Part shown: piece by piece, positions 58,671-64,000 of the stretch
Layout of the letters: every line of letters starts with the position of its first letter
Position numbering within the stretch: the stretch's first letter is position 1
Assembly: GCA_008360955.1 (NCBI GenBank)
Contig: LUCM01004730.1
Location: 1-64,000 of the forward strand
Source of the DNA: Fasciolopsis buskii
Lineage: Eukaryota > Platyhelminthes > Trematoda > Plagiorchiida > Fasciolidae
Reading direction: 5' to 3'
Length of the DNA stretch: 64,000 bases
Notes under the pieces: model-generated
Database searches by the model: none
What the model was told of the DNA's origin: nothing
Seen by the model: the letters and a program-made list of their open reading frames with translations, nothing else
Translations under genes and position numbers: made by a program

Positions 58671-61600
58671 TCACTGACTACAACTCGAGCTACGGACGGG
58701 TCTTAAGATCTTTCTGCCAAAACGGGCGGCGGTGGTTGTGGGTAGGGTGTCAGTTGTCTGTGAGGTGTTCCGGTTGGCATTCTCAAGGGACCTGGCAGTA
58801 TCATGTACTGGGAGGGGTAATTTGGTAAAGGAATCCTCAGTTCTATAGTCCAAATCGAGAAATGCTACTTTCCGCCATTCGATACTTATGGCGTGACTAG
58901 CTCTGCGAGAGATCAAATATTTTCGTGACGGAAAGTAACACAGAATGGGCCTGAATATTCGGAGTGCAACGAGAGGCCTCACAGAGGCCTCACAGAGGCA
59001 ACGAACAAAACATGTGTGCATGTTGTTAGGTCATTTGGAATGTAGGTGGGATGAAAATTAAGACGGGCAGGGAGGGTCCTAAGTGTTTTCTTGTATAACT
59101 GCAAAAGACTAACTAAGATGAATGGGTCAATAACACCGGTACTGTCACAGGGGAACTCACCAAGTAACTTCAAGTGTGTGCCAAATACCGCATCCCTTGA
59201 CAAAATCAAATTCTTGCTTTCCAGTGGTGCGGATGCATAATATGGTCAACGGAAGGGCATTCACTTATTCAGTTGCGTGAGAGTTGCAGCTGAAAACTTC
59301 TGGTTGGCGGTGACATCTTTATTAATCCGCTAGATGCAGAGGTGGTTTGCGGTCGTGCGAATCTGTTCAAATCCAAGCAAGATGAGAAAAATCAGAGAAC
59401 AATTTAGAATGGAATTGTGTGTCTCTGTCGGTAGTGACCGTAGAAGGGACACCAAAAGTGGAAATCCAGTGATGTAGAAAAGCCTTGGAAATCGTTTCAC
59501 TGGATGTGTCTGCAATGGGGACAGCCATTGGGCAACAAATGAAACGGTCAATACATGTTAAGCGAAAACGGTAGCCATCGGCTGGTGGCAATGGACTCAG
59601 GACGTCTAGGTGGACGTGAGAAAAACCTCCGTTGTCAGTGGGGATCTGAGAGGAAGAGGAGTGCCCATATCGGTGAATCCTGCTCAGTCAACACGGAATG
59701 CAGGTTTTTGCCCAAACACAAATGTCTCTGTTCATATTACACCAAGCGACAGTCGGAGATAAGTTTGATAGAAGCACGCACTCGAGGATAGGATATTGAG
59801 AGTAAACATAAAAATCAAGCGGGGCATCGACCAACGGGCAAACGGTCCGGGTTTCCCGGTAGTCACGTCGCAAACCATGAGACCATCTGCAGCAGAAAGT
59901 AGCAGATCTTTGAGTACCAGCGAGGATGATAATCGGTGGTGAATTAGTCCCCTATCATTTTTCTGTGTCTTTGCTATACGGTCTCAGTTGGATGAGGTTG
60001 ACATAGACATATGATGCAAATCTGCACCAGGCGGAGTATTCACCACAAGATCATCAGATCCTTTTGTATATCTGATATCGGTGATGTACTGGGAGATGTA
60101 GCCAAGATATTGAATTTCTCTCGGAGGACAGCGATCACTGTTGAAAGCTAGAAGATATTTCGGCAGCTTATGATCAGTCTAGGTGGTAAAGTTTCTGCCC
60201 TCTCAGATGTCCTAAAGGTGCTTTAATCCAAGATATACTGCGAGAAGTTCACGTCTAAATTTGCTGTACTTGGACTGTGTCGATTTCGGCTTTCTAAAAA
60301 AATGATGGTGGTTGAACTAAATTATTAACCGTTTGTGGCAATTTGAAACCGACGGCTACAGCAGGGGCATCCGTTCGTAGAACGCGAACGATGTTGTTCA
60401 TTTGCACAAGGACGGTCACACTAGATGAGACCACCTTGGCTTTTGTAGTGTTCTTTAAGCTTCCGGAGTCATGGGGAACTTGCGGGCCCCAGTTCTTACA
60501 AACTCGGTGAATGGTTGTAAGATCTCGGAATAACTGGAGACGAATCCGTATTAGCAGTTAATGATACCCAGGAAATGACGGTAGTCATGAATAGCACTGA
60601 CTTTGCTCTGTAGTGGTGAAATGCCTTCACCATCAATGTTTTGACCAAGGAATTCGATAGATGGACCATCAAGGATGCACTCAGAAATACGACTAGGAAT
60701 TTCCTGTTCCTGGAAGCTTTGAAAAACCAGGCGGAGATTCTCGCGATGTTCGTGTTCGTGTGTCCTGGCAATAAGGGCCTCATCAGTATACATGACGGCG
60801 AAACTGAGGTCACGAGGCACTTGGTCCAAGGACTTCTGAAACGTTCGAGCTGCATTTCTCAAGCCAAACGGCATGGAAGAGAATTTGCTTTGGCTAAATG
60901 GCATTGTAACGACAGTCTTTGGAATGTCCTCCAGCGCTAAATGGATGTGGTATTACGCCCGTGTTAGGTCGAGCTTCGAGAAAACCATTTTACCCCACAG
61001 GCTGTTGGAGAAGTCACGAATGTCTTGGATCCGGTAATGGCCAGGTAGAGTAGCACCGCTAAGTGCACGATAATTACCACATGGGTGCAAGTAGCCGAAG
61101 CTTTTGGAGCCGCATGCAGAGGGAATCCTCATAGACTGCTTGATTGACGAATTATTCCCAGTCTCAACTGAGTCTCGTATTCTGCTTTGGCTGCAGGAAA
61201 TCTCAGACAGCAGGTTACATGAGCGCGCTATTATCGATGGGGAGTGGGGTTTTAGTGACAATGTGGTGCTGAACCTCCTAAGGTGTTTTAGTTGGGGACG
61301 TATTTGGTACAGTTGTTGAAACGAAGTGGTCCAAAAATGAAAAGATGGTGTTTGGGGTGTCATCAGACTTAGTTCAAGAGAAGTACAAGCATAGATGCTG
61401 CATGCTTGCAGGGATTTGGTGTTTTTCAACAAAATCGCGGTGTTTTGCATCAATCACAAGGACACAAGCGGAAAGAAACATGGCTCCAAGAATCGAGTGG
61501 GAAATTTCAGCAACCGTGGAAACCCTGTGAAAATATCCTCTTACATCTAGATCAAGTGTCAGTAGTTTGTGATCGTATGTCTTAATGGAGGGACCGTTGA

Positions 61601-61900
61601 TTGCTAGCAGAGTGAGGTTGGTAGGACATAGATACCGGTCTCAACTGGAAACTCCATGGAACTAGACTAATCAAAATTGTAAATCAGGCGACCAGATCCA
61701 GAGCCAGTGGCAGTGGTCGTCATTAATCACAGTCCGTTGCATTTTCCGCACGATTTGCTTTGAATTTACATGGAGATTCTGTAGCAAAATACTGATGATA
61801 CCAAAAACATAATTGATTAGATGGGACAGGAAAACGTTTTTTACGTGGTTGTGTTCCATCGTGTATCTTGAGAGTTGCGATGGTTCCCGACATCCGATTT
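58671..61900 (-). mobile_element. Ty3/Gypsy retrotransposon, CsRn1-like, pol region, decayed
   Basis: Minus-strand order is that of Gypsy pol. Protease C-terminus: LLTLDLDVRGYF and SHSILGAMFL (about 61470-61580). RT: GNYRALSGATLPGHYR (about 61030-61080), FSKLDLTRA (about 60955), MPFGLRNAARTFQKSLDQV (about 60820-60875) and YTDEALIA at 60779-60790. RNase H end: CPPREIQYLGYISQYITDIR (about 60070-60130). Integrase: zinc-binding remnant WAKTCIPC (about 59690) and core TCIDRF and TVTTDRDTQF (about 59410-59560). C-terminal part: VAFLDLDYRTEDSFTKL (about 58820-58870). Several frameshifts separate the blocks. The catalytic Asp pair of RT is altered to DE. No gag or LTRs could be shown. Confidence 0.85.
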
Positions 61901-64000
61901 CAACATTTGTGAAAAGCGTATCGAGGCGTTGCTGATCGGCGAGTGGGTTCTATATCACATAAGAACGCATTGCATGCTGAAAACGGACGTGATAGATACG
62001 GAAAATTTCCCTTATCTATGCGAACCAAAAGTGAGGGTGTGAAATACAATATGAAGAGATTTTCAATTAGACTGAGGCCCCACGAGTGTTATGGCAGCTT
62101 TCTGGGTCCCATAACTACATAATGGACCATGATAGTGGACAAAATGAAGTGATATGATCCGCAGTTAATTTCACAGAACAAACGAACGAAGCCTTGGGTC
62201 GAAATTGCGGAGTCGCTAATTCGTAGTCGAAAAAAGAAGCACAGCGTTTTCGAGCAGAGCGTGTACATGAGTGCAACGTCAACTTAAAAAATGACGATCT
62301 GCGCAACCGATGGTTTAAACCTACGCCCTTCTATCAAGTCACGTGATTCCGTTGCTTGGCTGTCCGGGATGGCTATGGGTTAGATATTCAATCACACAGG
62401 TTGAACGTGATATTAGACATGTCGACATCATTGTGAGGGCTCCGTTACTGTGCCCACTGGTTTCAGTCATGTAATGCCCTTCAAGCCCAGCCCACAAGCC
62501 CTTGACCAATCAAACCAGCGGGCTCACGTGCTGCGGAAGGAAGAAGAATCGTGGGGGCTGGGAACTCGCGGATAAGGACGCATTCACATTGAAAAATTGG
62601 GGTCTACTGTGTTGCAGCCTACGAATCGCCTCTTTGGGAGGGCTAACGAGCTGCGGTACACTACAGCGACAACGGCGACGGAAGAGGATAAGATGTCACA
62701 AGCTACTATTAGTATTGGAGGGCTAGTTACTGGTGCGGCACACCGACTCCTTCCGATACGCGAGTAGACTCCCTGTGCCTCTAATCAAAGAACCATGAAC
62801 AATGTGTTCTTTTAGTAAATGGGAGGTCAAACACGTGTATCCTCCACTCAGGGCCGCTTCGGTTAAATTGGCTTGAGGCTACACGGTGACCAAGGTCTCT
62901 TACGCTCGAAATAGTTGGTGTGCTGTGTCCCGATCATCCTAGTTCCACACCGACGGCATATTCTGCCAACATAAACGTTCGCATTTCGAATAATTGCTTG
63001 AATTTTAGTTTACACAACACTTAAACCTGACTAGTGTCTTGGTTTTTGGTTACTACCTTGGAACACGGTTTAATTCCTGACGAAATGGAGGAAAGACAAC
63101 AAGTAAAAGTATTAAAGAATCCAGTGAAACACTAAAGCAAATGTGGAAATCTTTCGAATTGAATTGAATTCCACCACTTCGTCTTTTCGTCTAAGACCCC
63201 CAACTATCTTGTGAAAGATCACTGGCTTCACCATGGAAGCCAAATTCCTATTAATCTAATCATTTTTCCAAGGAACATTTTCATACCTGTTTTGTCTACA
63301 TTAACCATTTAATTACCTCTTCTAACTACTTTCCAACCAAAATCTATTCCGGAGCACAATCTACAACTTTGTCTGCTACCAAAGTGATCAACGGATCTGG
63401 GTTAATCACAAAACTCAGTGTAATCTCAATTACCGCAAGAAACACTTTTTGGTCTTGTGCATTGTCGACTAATTTCGCAGTATCCGTAACACAATAGGAA
63501 TCCGCAACCTAGCTGGGTGACAGTTGTGCACTCGACTCCAGCGGCAAACGGCAGTTTGCGGCATCCGCGAGCCGGTGCGTTAAATTCCACAAACGAAGTC
63601 TGACCCCCGGCATTCATCGAACGACCAGTAAGTACACAACCTGATGGGTTCGCAGCGTAACTGGTCTGGTTGTACGCGCGAGTGCGTGTACGCTGTCTTT
63701 TCGGTCCTCACAACGATGCACCCGCTGCAGAGGTTTGGGGTTTATAATCTACGGATTCGATGCCTCATATTTCCCCTATGTCCGTCAGTACCCAAACAAG
63801 ACAAGGCGAAAATCCAAGTCGTGCCAGTATAATGCAAGATTTGAAATCCAGAAGACAGAACACAACGACAGGTGTATTTATGTTTTTGTAACTGTGTTTG
63901 TGTGTGTCGTCGAGGCGAGCGAGATGCTGCCTCAACGATGAATGTGATTAGGTTATGAATGTCTCCAAGTGTTACCTCAACCGTTAATGTCTTGGTGTGG
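61901..64000. other. Unassigned right end, with a small Cys-rich frame
   Basis: May begin with the gag side of the Gypsy element. A minus-strand 63-codon frame (63426-63617) is rich in Cys (GCRKLPFAAGVEC, LGC, LCYGYC) and is treated as a finding rather than a gene. Nothing else recognised. Confidence 0.35.

Noticed and set aside
58025..64000. LTRs flanking the Gypsy element
   Set aside because: I could not find by eye a direct repeat on both sides of the pol region, so no LTR is claimed.
1..64000. CRISPR array, operon, phage or bacterial defence system
   Set aside because: Spliced genes, non-LTR and Gypsy elements and tRNA-like SINEs show a eukaryotic genome; no regularly spaced direct repeats or prokaryotic gene clusters are present.

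Overview
The window is nuclear DNA of a flatworm, most probably a digenean trematode; the species cannot be fixed from the sequence. The evidence is spliced genes with GT-AG introns, a CsRn1-type Ty3/Gypsy element, several broken APE-type non-LTR retrotransposons of kinds common in flukes, and three tRNA-like SINE-type families. The two N runs (21647-21937 and 50218-51039) are assembly gaps. There is no sign of prokaryotic organisation.  LAYOUT. Positions 1-26.7 kb hold the 3' part of one giant plus-strand gene for a single-pass membrane protein built from immunoglobulin-like domains. Four exons (3-9896, 16258-17874, 22032-25520, 26383-26577) join in phase 0 and encode at least 5,062 residues, with the N-terminus upstream of the window. 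The first exon carries six tandem ~400-437-residue modules, a shortened seventh and a divergent eighth. The second and third add more Ig-like domains and a ~500-residue charged, Cys-poor insert. The fourth encodes the transmembrane helix and a short tail, followed by a poly(A) signal. Introns 1 and 2 contain SINE copies, fold-back sequences and non-LTR debris.  From 27 to 34 kb and at 37.5-40.5 kb lie decayed non-LTR retrotransposons in both orientations. From 44.2 to 47.9 kb is a second plus-strand gene: two exons joined in phase 0 encode a tristetraprolin/TIS11-type protein with two CCCH zinc fingers and the canonical 18-residue linker. From 49.3 to 52.2 kb is another non-LTR element, interrupted by an N gap. 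At 53.9-54.2 kb are the first two coding exons of a divergent alpha-tubulin, separated by a 47-nt intron directly after the ATG. From 58.7 to 61.9 kb is the pol region of a minus-strand, frameshifted Ty3/Gypsy element.  HOW THEY RELATE. The three host genes (adhesion- or receptor-like Ig protein, RNA-binding zinc-finger protein, tubulin) show no functional link; this is an ordinary gene-sparse, repeat-rich eukaryotic region. The most novel item is the giant modular Ig protein: its repeating unit (Ig fold with a CxxC loop, then a VLPD joint, then LGIPRGW and PEHxAL motifs) is not one I can assign to a named family.
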